Below the pieces are notes generated by a model. The model was not told the DNA's origin. It saw only the letters and a list, made by a program, of their open reading frames with translations, and searched no databases. Positions 1 through 12,500 of a DNA stretch of 64,000 nucleotides are shown here, one piece after another (position 1 is the first letter of the stretch; each line of letters opens with the position of its first letter). The stretch comes from Cenococcum geophilum 1.58 (taxonomy: Eukaryota > Ascomycota > Dothideomycetes > Gloniales > Gloniaceae). Both the position numbers and the translations under genes were made by a program. The DNA lies in NCBI GenBank assembly GCA_001692895.1, contig KV748178.1:2466536-2530535 (forward strand). Reading direction: 5' to 3'.

Positions 1-1222
1 AACTAAGCTTAGCCTAGTACCTAGAAATAGACGGCTAAACTAAAATTATTAACGCTGCCGTAAATAAATACCTTTATACTTTTATTAGCTTTATATAGAA
101 CAACTGGGTTAACTACCTACTGCTTACTAAGTTTGCTATAAATAACTAAGTCAACGAGAGTATAGGCATCTCCCCGTTTTTTGCAAACTATGGCTTTAAC
201 CCTCGCCTTAGAATTAAGCCTACTAGCCCCTGTTTACTAACACTATCAGTATAAGTAAAGAAGGAGTTCTTCCGCGTAGACTCTGTGGCTAACCGCTTTA
301 AGCGAATATTAATATAGTTTAAGGCCCTAGCCCGGATTTTATAATAACGCTATAAAGATAATACTAATACCTATAGGGATAAGAGCGTGTTATTCTACGA
401 AGGCGATATAGTTATAGTTAGCTTAAAAAATATAAAGATAAATAAACCTAAGAAGAAATGGGACGACAAATAGGACGGCCCATACCCCGTACTCGCAGTA
501 TACTAAGGGGCAGTTATAGTAGACCTTCTAGACCATATCTAAGTAAATAAATCCTTTTATATATCTAAGGTCCGCCTTTAGGCTGCTAAAAAGATCCCTA
601 GCTAAGCAAATATTAATACTATAGAGTATTATAATATACAAGAACGAGTAGCAGAGAGAGATAATAACAGCAATATAGAAGATAAATGGGAGTTTAATAA
701 AATCCTTAATATACACGACGAAGACCCCTAGGGCCTAACTTATAAGATTAAATAGAAATATTATAAGGATATAACCTAGCAGCTAGAGGAAGACCTAAAG
801 GGTTATAAATAAGCTGTATAGCGCTTTTATAAGCAACACCCTAAGAAGCTCAGACCCCTAGACTAGGTATAAGATAAGGAAAAGTTACGCTAAGGTCACA
901 GTCGACCACCGTATTAAAATTTGTGGTAGTTAAGATGTTATAGAACTTTAACCAGCGGTTAAAGTTGTCTAATTAGCTAAATTCTCGCCAAGAAACGCCA
1001 CACGGATTAATTTGGGTGGTAGTATAGAGTTCTACTAACCTTACTTACTAAACTAACCAATCAGGATTTTCCATGCCCGGTATAGAAAATCGCTATTAGC
1101 TTAGTTAAGGGCGGTAAGCGGAACTAACATCTTTGCGGTAAAAAATAGGCAACCCTATATACTGCCTATTTTTAAGTTATCTATTTAGTTTAGGGACTAA
1201 ACTATCTAGGGGAGAGGAGTAC
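1..1222 (+). mobile_element. 3' end of a degraded Gypsy chromovirus (integrase to C-terminus)
   Basis: Read on the plus strand through many TAG/TAA stops, positions about 80-500 give the C-terminal part of a Gypsy integrase: a tryptophan-containing NNWVNYLL...KFAINN stretch followed by SIGISPFFANYGFNPRL, typical of fungal chromoviruses. The reading continues into the basic pol C-terminus to about 890. Stops fall where glutamine or tryptophan is expected, which fits RIP. From about 900 to 1200 there is non-coding sequence, including a block also found inverted near 33.8 kb, and a purine-rich tract (1209-1222) runs up to a TGTTACGGC LTR-like start. The element is cut off by the left window edge. 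Confidence 0.7.
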
Positions 1223-1400
1223 TGTTACGGCACTGACCTAACGCATACTATCTTATACTGTCTCGTACTATTTCCTACTATTAGCTAGCCTACCACTAGC
1301 GACTTAGCGGCCGGCCCTACTATTTATATACAATACCCCCTTTCCACCTTCTTCCCCTCTTCATACCATAACGTAGTTATTTAGTCTACTTTATTGCAGC
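1223..1400 (+). repeat. Putative 3' LTR start of the left-edge Gypsy element
   Basis: It begins TGTTACGGCAC, the same terminus as the better-defined Gypsy LTRs in this window, and directly follows a purine-rich tract. It contains a TATA-like stretch near 1324-1332. The 3' boundary is not resolved because no second LTR copy is visible and a tandem repeat starts near 1411. Confidence 0.4.
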
Positions 1401-1410
1401 ACTGTGATAT

Positions 1411-1630
1411 AAGGCGCCTTAGTTACTATAGGGGTGAATATATAAGATATAAGGCGCCTTAGTTACTATAGGGATAAATATATAATATGCGAGGCGCCTT
1501 AGTCACTATAGGGGCGGATATATATATAAGGCACCTTAGTTACTATAGGGGTAAATATATAATATATAAGGCGCCTTAGTTATTATAAAGGGATCTATAG
1601 TAGTAACCAAGGCGCCTTATAGGTTGTAGC
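1411..1630. repeat. Tandem repeat of about 40-50 bp with GGCGCC core
   Basis: Five diverged copies of a unit built around AAGGCGCCTTAGTTACTATA with an AT-rich tail lie head to tail. The last part (about 1596-1625) carries the same core in inverse orientation (TAGTAACCAAGGCGCCTTAT). The differences between copies are mostly C/T or G/A. The unit is itself partly palindromic at AAGGCGCCTT. Confidence 0.75.
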
Positions 1631-2341
1631 TACTAAATATATTATTAAAATATATTATTTATACCATAGTAAGATGTATTTAGCTAAACTATCCCTAAAA
1701 TTTTATAGTATAGCGCTACTGTAAATATAGAGAACGCGTCCTTTTATATATTCTCCTCTTTCTTTACTAGTATTATTAACAACCCTTACCTTCTACTTAC
1801 TCCTACGGCTATATTTTTCTTATATACTATCCTATATAATATTTAAAGTTAGTAAGACCTTTAAGACTATAGATAAAGCCACTGGCTATATTATAGTTAT
1901 AATTATTAAACTTAATTAGCATCTAAAGCCTATATTAAATAATAATAAATCTGTCTAGTGTGCCTACTATAAGCTAAGCAAATATAGCCGCCCCTTTTAT
2001 ATGCGAATCGCGTTTATAAAGAACGGCCTTTTTACCCTTACATAATATACGCCTTATACTTGCCCTATTATTACCTATAAGAACTTTAAATAAGTCCGAT
2101 TAACGAAGTATCTATAGTACGCGCTTAAGCTATAGCTAAATAATAACCTAAGAATTTAAATGAAATAACTAGCTAGTAATTAATTTATTATAACTGGATA
2201 CCGGCCCACATCCTACTAGGTTAATTATACTAGAATAGTAGCTAATAAGGATTTATAGGGCAACGAAATAAATAGCTTTAGGTATATACCGGCCTTGCTT
2301 AAGGTAATGGCTTATTATTATAATAGGTTAGGTATACACGC
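1631..2341. other. Unassigned AT-rich degraded sequence
   Basis: No open frame and no recognisable domain. Base composition (TA-rich, stops in all frames) matches the surrounding RIP-damaged repeats. A pyrimidine-rich piece near 1740-1810 could be part of a promoter or an LTR, but no partner copy is visible in the window. Confidence 0.5.
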
Positions 2342-2609
2342 TATTACGGCACTAGTGGAAACTAGTAGATTATAGCTAATAGATATTAATAGATTATAGT
2401 AAATAGTTATAGATAGTTGCAGACAGTATTATATAGTTTTAGATAATTGCCGTTACGTGACCAGAGGATTGTATATAACGTTTAAGCAACGCCGCCCTTT
2501 GTCTCCTTTCCTTTCTCTAGCTTTAGATTCTTATTTAAAGACTACCAATCGTATAGGCTTACGCGTCCCTCTTACCATGCTCGTACCTTAATTAACTAAG
2601 TCGCTAACA
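2342..2609 (+). repeat. 5' LTR of Gypsy A
   Basis: The LTR is 268 bp. It starts TATTACGGCAC (TG changed to TA) and ends GTCGCTAACA, matching the ends of the Gypsy B LTRs (4576-4802 and 24451-24677). The U5 half is closely similar to B, while the U3 half is diverged and about 40 bp longer. It contains AGCTTTAGAT at 2519-2528, complementary to the sequence just downstream of the LTR. Confidence 0.8.
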
Positions 2610-2611
2610 TT

Positions 2612-2621
2612 ATCTAAAGCT
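2612..2621 (+). other. Candidate self-primer binding site of Gypsy A
   Basis: ATCTAAAGCT lies two bases after the LTR end and is the exact reverse complement of AGCTTTAGAT at 2519-2528 in the LTR. In the Tf1/sushi group the first bases of the element RNA fold back onto such a site to prime reverse transcription. Whether 2519 is the RNA start is inferred. Confidence 0.55.
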
Positions 2622-4575
2622 TAACTACCCTTTCTTTCTAAGAAGGAACTTAAATATATCTATAGACTATAAACTAGAATAGAATATAGAATTAAACCTA
2701 AAGAATATTACCAGAACTAGAAGAATAGAAAATAATAATAAGACTTATAAAATACGTATAGACTAAAACCCCTACAGAATCCTACTAGAAGTTACCCTAA
2801 TAATTATACTATAATACTAAGAAATACAGCAGCCGGTAAAACAGCCGTAGGACCCTTAAATACCTCTAATAGTAAAATAGCAACTAACTTAAACTCTTAG
2901 GTGGAGCTTATAGCAGCTAATATTAAAATTAAACGACTTTAAAAGCTGCTTAAAGTTAGAGAACCCCCTATACCTAGTAAGGAATTATTAAACACCTAGA
3001 GACTTATTACGGTCCTTAAGGCTTTAGCCTAATATATAGTATTAATATCGTTACAGTCTATAAAGGTCGCGGACCCCCTATTACTTATAGACGGAACTAA
3101 CCCTATATTTAATAATTAGAAGCTTTAATTATAGAATAAGCTTAAAGTTAATGCGGACTACTTCCCTACTACTTAGGCTAAAATAGCCTACGTCTTCGGC
3201 CGTACTAGTAGGGATATATAAATGCACCTACGTCCGCGATACGTATAGGACTTAGCAGATCCCTTCCTCTCTAAAGAAGAGATAATTATTTACCTATCTT
3301 CTATTTATAAGGACCCCTTTAAAGTATAAAACGCCTAACTTAATTATAAAAGCCTAAATATAAAAACAATAAAGACCTTCTCGGCCTTTTAGACCCGCTT
3401 TTTACACCTAGCTAGCTAGGCTTAAATTCCCTAGGAAGATCTAATGTTAAACCTATTTAGCAAGCTTACCCTAAACCTATAGCGAGCCGTACTGCTAGTT
3501 TTTACTACTATATAGACGTTAAAGGAACTTATGGACTAGTGCTTAGCTATTAACTAAGGCCTCTGCTAAATTAAGGTACGCGCTAAACGGTATAAAGCTA
3601 AAAACTCTTTAAATTAGACTATAAGCAATATAAGAACGGCCCGTAATGCCCTAGTACGATTAGCAACCCCTATAGCACTACCTATATAGCCCGCCGCCAA
3701 TTTAGTAGCTAGCTGTACGGCTAGTTCTACCATAGGTCTGGCGAATGCTCGGCTTATATATAGCAACCCTTATATATAGGCCCTTAGTAATTAAGGAGCT
3801 TGCTTCTTTTATAGTTAGAAAGGCTACTATATAAAGGATTATTTAATAAATATAAAAGCGGATAAGGTTCTGTTAATCTAAGAGGATAGTATAAAGTTAG
3901 AAAAAGAGGAACCCTAGAGGAAGACTCCTCTCTAGGGTTAAAAGGGATTAATATATTAGATATTAATTTAAGTCGGCTAGTTAGTAGAAAAAGCTACACT
4001 ATTCCTTATACTTTATTCTATAATAAATACTAAGTTTTAACCTCTACTTTAGCTAACTCTAGAGTAAATACCTTTGCCTTAATAGATACCTAGTATACTA
4101 TAAAGCTAGCTAACTTTCTAAATATACCTATTAAAGAACTGCCTAAACTAATTCCTATTTATAGGTATAACGGGTAGATAGGGCTACCTATTATAACTAT
4201 CTTATAGATTTACCTCCGTATTAACAGATAAAGGTAGTATAATATCCCCTTCCTTATTACGGACCTAGGTAGCTATAATATAATCTTAGGGCGAAAATAG
4301 CTACCCTATTTAGGCTTATAGCTTAATATATAGAGTAAACGGCTTATCTAGCCTAAAATCCTACCACTAACCCCTTTCTTTATAAAAGAAATTAGCATTA
4401 TAATAGAAAACCTTATACGGCCCTAAATTAATACTATACGTAGGGATTAGGCCTTTAAGAAAGATATATAGCTTAATTTATAACGGATTTATATACTATA
4501 TTGCCCCTAGACTACCTATATTACGCCACCCACATTAAAAACCTAGGAAGTTAGTAGTAACTTAAAAAAGCCCCC

Positions 4576-4802
4576 TATTACAGCACTGGCAGAATATAGT
4601 AGAACTTTACACCGGCAAGTTGCTATAGATTGCTGTATATTACGGTTACGTAACATAAAGATCTTATAAAATATTAAGCGGCGCTGCTCTTCTTCTCCTT
4701 TCCTTTCCCTAGCTTTAGATTCTTGTTTATAGGCAATCCAATTGTATAGGCTTGCGCGTCCCTCTTACCATGCTTATACCTCGATTAATTAAGTCGTTAA
4801 TA
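4576..4802 (+). repeat. 5' LTR of Gypsy B
   Basis: It starts TATTACAGC and ends GTCGTTAATA, the RIP-altered form of the TGTTACGGC...GTCGCTAACA seen in the 3' copy. The two copies are the same length, and the differences I see are C/T or G/A. A TATA box (TATAAA, 4675-4680) lies 36 bp upstream of AGCTTTAGAT (4711-4720), a reasonable RNA start. Confidence 0.9.
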
Positions 4803-4804
4803 TT

Positions 4805-4813
4805 ATCTAAAGC
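4805..4813 (+). other. Candidate self-primer binding site of Gypsy B
   Basis: ATCTAAAGC, three bases after the LTR, is the reverse complement of GCTTTAGAT (4712-4720) in the LTR. It is the same arrangement as in Gypsy A, which argues against chance. Confidence 0.55.
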
Positions 4814-4917
4814 CCTTTCTACTCTCCCTTTCTAAGAAGGAACTTAAATATATCTATAGGACTATAAATAGGATAAGAATATAGAATAAGACCCTAAGGA
4901 TATTAATAGAACCCTAA

Positions 4918-5557
4918 TGTAACGGAACCTTATAGCAAGTACTACGGTGGGCTCGTTAATAGGCTAGGTATATAGGTGATGCAAATTAAAGTTAACAACG
5001 TAATAATAACTAGTGGAGTAGTTGCCTAATAGATTAACTCTAATTATATTCTGAGAATTACTATAAGAAAGGAACTATCTAGGTAGGGACTAAGGGTCCT
5101 TAAATACACAACTATACTCCTCTAAAATCCTTTTTATATATAATAAATATATACTCTATCTGCTTTATAATAGATTATATAGATTATATAGATTATATAA
5201 ATTACATTATATAACCTTAGTTACGGAGGTGCGTTTCAAAAGTCTTCGCCGCCCCTTATTAGGCGGTCTTATGGGCGGTGGCTGCCTTAAGGTTAGTAGG
5301 GTAACGGGCTAGAAGCCGCCTAATGGCGCCTAAGGTCCCCTAGAACCGGCTTAAAATGCGCCCAATTTTCGGCTATATGCGGGCTCTTTAGGCTCAACCT
5401 AGGCAGGGCCGGTAAAGACTTTTAAAACGCACCTCCGTACTATTCCTCGTTATATAGTTCTACTAGCTCTATCTTAGACTGTGCCTAAATTAACTAACTA
5501 GCTTCTTTTAACTCTTCTCTAAGTAGTCGTAATATTGTACTTAAAGCGTCCGTAATA
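4918..5557 (-). repeat. 3' LTR of Gypsy C, carrying a MITE
   Basis: It matches 18726-19149 base for base along its length apart from scattered, mostly transition differences and a 216-bp insertion at 5224-5439. A purine tract on the minus strand (5584-5558) abuts it, as expected for the 3' LTR. Confidence 0.9.
5224..5437. mobile_element. 214-bp MITE (Tc1/mariner-type, TA target)
   Basis: Terminal inverted repeats of about 23 bp with one mismatch begin CGGAGGTGCGTTT on the left and end AAACGCACCTCCG on the right. They are flanked by TA (5222-5223 and 5438-5439). The other LTR of Gypsy C shows the empty site with a single TA, so both ends are proven. There is no coding capacity. The interior is clearly more GC-rich than its host LTR. 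Confidence 0.9.
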
Positions 5558-8500
5558 CTATTTCCCTTCTTTTTATCTTTATCCTTAAAGATTCTAAATA
5601 TCTCTAAGTTGTTTATAAGAGGTGTAATATCCGTCTAATTAATTTAGTTAATATTTTTACTTATTATACCTAAAGCAATTTCTTCGTCCCTAACCGCTCG
5701 TCGTGTTCGCACTATTGCTGCGATATTATCTCTCAGTGAGGTTATACTATCTCCGTATTCTTGTTGTTTAAAAGAGGGGTTAGTTTATGTTATATTAGCG
5801 AGTCCATTCTCCTAATAACTATTCTTTTACTTAGAGTGTACTAAAGCAAATATTCGTTTATCCTATAACGTTTACTCTGTCTCTAATACTAAATATATAT
5901 AACCTATTACTTTTAATAGCCGTTTAGTTCTCTAATTAATTTGTTTTAGGGTCTTATATTTAATCTACTGCTGCGCGGCTAGATAATAAACTGTCTATTG
6001 CTTTGGTAGAGTTATCCCATTTCTATAATGCTAAACAGGAAGCTGCCGATGCTTAATAACGGGCCCTTAAGTCTTATCTTGCGGCGTTCGCTTAGTTAAT
6101 CCGTCTTAAGAAGGTTTATAAGAAGGTTTATTTTAAGGAGTGGAAACTTATAGAATAAGGTTTATAGGAACTTAGTGATAAGAAAACTAACTCTCCTTTT
6201 ATAGCGAGGGGAACAACTTTAAGTAGTTCGGCAGTCGCTCTTTCTGGGTCCCCCTTAGGTAACTTATTCTTTAGCGATCCTTCTTTATTAATATTACCTA
6301 ACCTATTTGCTTCTAATACTCCTATACTTTTCCTATAGCGTTCTTTAAATTTTTTAGTAGCTCCTAGGTAGTCTTAGTGTAGCCTATCCACTTAACCTTA
6401 TACTATATTTTATTGTTAATGTCCTTATAACTAATAATCCTTAAAACTTGCTATTTATCTTCTTCTTATCCTCTATATATGTCTGCTTTGTAAACCAGTA
6501 GTTTAATATTCCTATATGCTAGCTCTAGCATTGCGATGTGCTGTATAGGGTAGATCTTTATCTTGGCTGGTAGGTTTAACTTAAACGTAACTAGTGAAAT
6601 TTTCTAAATAATTTTAAAAGGTCCTAGTCTGACATAGTCTAATTTCTTACTTAGTTGTTGACTCTTAAAATTTTTATATAGTAGCTATACTTTATCTCCC
6701 TCTTTAAGATCTAGTCCCTTAGATCTCTTAGCATTATAGTATCTCTTTATTCTTTACTGTACTACCTTAGCTATTTCTATAAGGTTTTTATAAAGATTTA
6801 TTAGAGTCTCCATTCTTTGCTTAGCTATGCTACTTATCTTTTTTGCTTAATATAGCGATAATGATATTCTTAGCTTATATCCATAATTCGCCTTAAATAG
6901 TAACGTACCTATTCCTTTTTATGGTGTTGTATTATATGCAAACTGTGTAATTAGTAATAATAATACCCAATTATTCTATACGTAATTAACGTAATATCTT
7001 AGATACTGCTCTAGTATCTAATTTAATCTTTCTGTTTAACCGTCTATCTGCGGATAATATGCGGTAGAAGTTACTGCTCTAACTCCTTACTCTGCTAAGA
7101 ATACTTCCTAAAACGCTGCTATAAATCTTAGATCTTTGTCTAATATAATCTTACTTAGTGCTTTATATCTTGCGAATACTTCTTTAATATAGATTCTAGT
7201 GATATCTTCTGCTGATATTTCTTCTATATATGCTATAAAGTATCCCTACTTTATAAGTTTGTCTACTATTACTAAGATCGCGTTATGATTTTGTTTAGTG
7301 ATAGGATCTCTTAACTTTGGTAACTTAATAATAAAGTCCTATAATATGACCTCCTATAGTCTCTCTAGTATTTTAATAGGTTGTAGCCCTCCATATGGCT
7401 TATACCTTATTAGTTTATTTTTTTTAGTAATCTGGATATTCTTTTATAACCTTTTTAGCTATCCTCTAGATTCCGTTAATAATGTACTCCTCTAGAGTCT
7501 TAATACTAAGCCTATAGCTTTGTTATATTCTTAAGTTAGTCCCCTATAAAAGTCTTTTATAAATTGCTCTACTATGCTTTTTAGGATGTACTTTACTTCT
7601 TAGTTTTTATATATATCCGTCTATAGATCTTCTAGTTATACTTTTAAAATTCTTTATACTTAAAAGCTTTTTAGTAACTTATAAACTCTTTCTAACTTAT
7701 TTTCCTAAGTTGCTATAATCTTTAGGTAATTGTACCTAATTAGTCCGTCTGTGTTTTTTCGCAGTAAAGCCCCTAATGGCTTTTTATTATTCTGTAGTTT
7801 AGCTTTTTAGCTTAACGTATTGGCTCGCGTATTGTTTATACCCTTAGTATACTAAATCTTAAAATGGTATTTCGTAAGTATCTCTACCCATTTAACCTGT
7901 CTTTAGTTAAGTTCCTTCGTCGTTAGGAATTTTATTAGGTTTTTGTAATCCGTCTTAACTATAAATAGTCTCTCTATGCCTTATAAGAATGCTCTTTATT
8001 TTTTTAGTGCTGTAACTATACCTAATAACTCCTTATTATAGATGTTATAGTTTAACTCTAGTGATGTTATCTTTCGACTATAATATGCTACTAGGTGCTA
8101 TTTATCTAAATGCCTTTATATAAAATACGCCCTTAATATAAAGTCTGATGTATTTATTTTTATAACCGTTTCTAGTTTTAGTTAGTAGATTTTAAGAACT
8201 GGCTCCTAGGTAAACAACTCTTTAACTTTTTTAAATAATTTTTGTTGCTCCTTTCCTCATACCTATAGTTCTTCTTTCTTCGTTAATCGCGTAAATGGTT
8301 TAATATCCTTTAACTATTACGCTATAAACCTTCTATAGTAATTTCAAACCCCTAAAAACGATCTTAACTACGTAACGTTCTCTAGTTCCTACTAATTTAC
8401 TATAGCCTTAATCTTCTTTAGATCTATGCTAAGTTGGCCTAGTTTAATAATGAATTTTATAAAATTGGTTTTCCTAGTAAAGAACTTATATTTCTTAATT

Positions 8501-8854
8501 GCTACTAGTATTTATTCCTCTTATAGTCTCTTTAAGACCTATTTAACGTGTTCTTTATATTCTTCCTTAGTTATTAAGTAAATATTATTATTATTAAGAC
8601 ATGCTATAACAAATTCATCTAAGTGTTCTCCTAATATATTGTTAATACGCTTCTAGAATATTGCTGGTGTATTTATAAGCCTAAATTATATAACTAATGG
8701 CTTATATAGTCCTTCCTTTAACCTAAAGGCTGCTTTCTATTTATTGCCTTCCTTAATTTTAATTTAATGGTATACCCACCTTAGATCTATCTTTGTAAAG
8801 ATTTGCGCGTTACTTATCCTATTTTAGATTTTGCTAATTAAGGGTAAAGGATAC

Positions 8855-9074
8855 TGTATGATTATAGCACGTGGTATACCAAACGCGTAGTTACGCGTTT
8901 GGTGCACTAACTACCTACGTGCTAACTAATTAGGGGGGAGGCGTGTCAGTATATAGACCACGTAGTCTACCTTAATAGAATTGACAGTCACCACCATCCC
9001 AAAGAGTATACGATACTATACGTATTTCGTGCCCCGGGATATAACTTATTTATATTATTAAGTTAATATAAACA
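8855..9074 (+). repeat. 5' LTR of Copia
   Basis: TGTATGATTATAGC...ATATAAACA, 220 bp. It contains the inverted motif AAACGCGTAGTTACGCGTTT (8881-8900). No standard tRNA primer-binding site could be recognised just downstream. Confidence 0.95.
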
Positions 9075-9501
9075 CTGATTAGTGAGCGCGCACAGATTAG
9101 CAATTACTTAACACCTCCCCCCGAGCGATACTCAACAGCGACCACCCGTTCAAACTCCTAGTACGACCTACTAGAAGGTCGGAAGCCGGGGATTACGGAA
9201 CTATCACCAACTCCGTATACTTATTTAAGTCTTAGTACGGTTTACTAGAAGTTTATAGACGCGAATATAGACCCTTACGGAACCCCCTATCCTTAACCCC
9301 CTCGAACCTTAAACCCCTTCGGACCTTTTACGGAAACCCCCACCCTCCTGCAAACCATTACGGACCTATTAATCGCCTTTACGGACTATCATAAGACCTC
9401 TCGAACTATTACGGACCCGTTAATCGATTTTACGGACCGTTATAAGACCTCCCCCACCCGTTATAAGCTACTACCACCCGCTACGTACTATACTACACAG
9501 T

Positions 9502-12500
9502 ATGGCAGATATAAGTAAGCAGATTAATAAAGGTTAAGAGAAATAGAGATAAGGAGTTGACCTTATATCTATAACTGATGTTAATAACTACATTAAGTAC
9601 AAAATCCTTGAATATGGATATTTTAAGCTTATGAATGACGACCTGTGGGAGTAATATAAGGAAGACTTTGCGGACTTTACGGAAGCTATTCTTAAGGCTT
9701 ATAACCCTAATGCTATCCATAACCTACGAACCCTTTTATGTCACTAGGGTGTATGGGTTAAAAGGGATAAACGAGTTACTGTTATATGGTCCTTATATAA
9801 TATAATATAGGAGGAGGACTAAACGGAATGGACTAAAGAGCAGATCTTGGATTATATTAAAACTAGTGACTTCTTTGCCTCCTTTAAACTTAATAGGATC
9901 TTTGGCCTTATAGCTGACCTATTTAACCAAATTTATCCTATAGACCTAAGCGGCTTTAGAATTAACCTTACTGGCTAAAGTATACCTAATACTCAAGTTA
10001 CGGACTATAATATTCCCACAAACTAAAATACGGACCCTGTAAACCAAAATACGGACTAAAACCCTCCCGTCGCCCAAGCTACAGATCTGTAAACCACCTA
10101 AGTAAAGACCTATGGCAAGGAGCTAGCTAACCTAGCTAAGCTCTATACCGACGAATTTAAGTACAGTGGTGAAAATGACAACTTTAACTTTAAACTGACT
10201 ATCTTTACGGACCTCTGTTAGAAGGCTGATATTCCTAAATAGGAGTTTAGCTAAGCCTACTCTACTATGCTGCGCGGCCTAGCACTTAACTATTACTACA
10301 CTAACCTTAAGAGCAACCCCTTTGGTGTTCCCTTTGATAAGCTATATAAAGCCACACGCAACTACTTTAAAGGACTAGAATATAAGCGTAATATCCTTAC
10401 CCAATGGAATGCGACTAAGTTACGGACCGTAATGGACAAGAACACTGAAAAATCGACTATAGAATGCCTGCAAATCCTTATTAAAGACCTCCGCCACCTA
10501 TAGCACGGTCTTGATATTAAGCTTTAAACGGACGACTTCCTGCACAATAAACTTATTATAGCCTGCTAGGAAATGGAACCTTGTAAATACGCCTGTTATA
10601 AGCCCGCAGATACCGTAGCTGGCCTTATTAACGATTTATAGTCCTCTATTGCAATGTATAAAGTCTTAAACCCGCTAGGTAGTACTTAAGCCTTTATTAC
10701 AGACCTATAAGACCCGTAAACTGACTTAGATGCCTACTTTACGGACCGCCGCTATCGCTAGCAGTACCCGCATTGACTAGGTCCTACCCGCAACCCCCGC
10801 AACAACTTACGTATAAAAGTATACCCCTATAGATAAACTAGCCAAAAGTGCTTTGTATGTGGTAAGGAAGGATATTGGTTTATAAGGCATACCTAGGAAG
10901 AACGCAATAAGTCTAAGAAGAGATTTAACAGACGGATTAACTAGTTTATCTTAGACTACAAAGGAGAGGAAGTAGAAGAGTCTCTTGACGAGTTAATGGA
11001 AGCCCTTATAATTAATTTTGACTTAAATACTTAGGAATAGGAGACCTTAGAGACGTTTTTAACTACTTTTAGACCTTTTACGGACAGCTAAGCCTTTAAT
11101 ATTACGACCGTATTAGCTGACCGCTTCTTTACACACTTAATTGCACCCGAAAACTGGCCTATAAGTATACCCGTTGGACCTGTTACGGACGTTACAGACC
11201 GCGAACAGGACCTATTTGCATATATTACCACAGAACACTACACCCCTAAAGAATTCTATGGCGTTATGATTAATACAGGTGCCTCTAAGAAGTCTACTAT
11301 AGGTTATGGACAGTACCTTGTATATAAGACCACCGTAAATAATAATACGGATATTAATACTATGCAAACTAGGGCCGCAAACGTCTAATTCGGCATTAGC
11401 TTAACTATATTAATTAGATTAGTGGTAGTTAAGACCCTAATTAGCCTAGTTAACTTCCACGTAGTAAAAGCGGATACCCCTTTTCTACTTCGTCTTGTGG
11501 ACATGGATAGGTTATAGGTTTACTACAATAATGTTACGGACACCGTAATTGGCCCCGTAACTGCCCTAAGAAGCAAATATATCACCCTGCCAATTGTATG
11601 ACGATTTGGACACCCGTTCCTTATATAGGGAGAGACTTTATGGACTTATATTTAGGAATCTTTTAACTATAACCCGTGCTACCTTACCAGTACTAAAATC
11701 TACTAACTGTACCGCCGTTTTGGCTACCTGTTAGCCGAAAAGCTATATAGAGTCCTTGAACGCTCTGGACATAATGATGTTAATAGGAAGGTAATTAACT
11801 ACCTAACTAAATACTGCTCTTTTTGCCAGAAATACGGATGTTCCCTAGGTAGATTTAAGTTTACCCTTTGTAAGGACCTTAACTTTAACCACTTAGTATA
11901 CGTAGATATTATGTATATTAACGGCAGTCCAGTATTATATATAATTNACGAGGCAACCCGCTATTAAGCCGCCCGTTGGTTGCAAAATATATCCATAAAA
12001 CATACTTAGGACATTTTACGGACCTGCTAGATTGATATATACCTTAGACTTCCTAAGTATATTACCCACGATGCTAGTAGGAACTTTATTAGCAAGGAAT
12101 TCTAGCAGTATACTACGGCCATGGCTATATCAATAAAAGCCGTTTTAGTTAAGGCGCATTGGTCCGTCGGGCTTATTAAGCGAGCTTATTTAGCTTTATA
12201 GAGAGCTTACTAGATTATTACGAACGAGTGTAAGAATATCTAAAAGGAACTGGCTTTATAGATAGCCGTAAAAGCCATTAATGACACCGCTAGCCATAAT
12301 GGACTGGTACCTACCCTATTAGTCTACGGAGCCTACCCAAGAATAAGCAAACTAGACCCTCCTGCCCCGTCCATTACGGATCAAGCAGCTACAATACGGA
12401 AGGCAATGGCCGAAATAGTTAAATTACGGGCTAAATAAACTGTTAATAACGCCCTGTACTACCGTAACGGACCTAATACAACCCTAGTATACAACCTCCC

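Larger units (their letters stand above)
2342..4575 (+). mobile_element. Gypsy A chromovirus, 5' part (LTR, gag, protease)
   Basis: Plus-strand, heavily RIP-damaged. After the LTR, positions about 2700-3800 read as gag. Near 3795-3850 there is a degraded zinc knuckle (ACFY..KGYYIKDYL, second Cys lost), and near 4075-4340 an aspartic protease (ALIDT..TIKLANF, later IILGRKQLPYLGL). The sequence stops at CCCCC (4571-4575), where Gypsy B is inserted, and resumes at 24683. The equivalent uninterrupted junction is visible inside Gypsy B near 21020-21060, which confirms that the two parts belong together. Confidence 0.85.

Noticed and set aside
1411-1630. CRISPR-like array
   Set aside because: The repeats are diverged, spacers are not unique or of constant length, and the host is a eukaryote.
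10267-10503. Independent small genes inside the Copia element (also 14152-14412)
   Set aside because: They are stop-free pieces of the single gag-pol frame, not separate genes.
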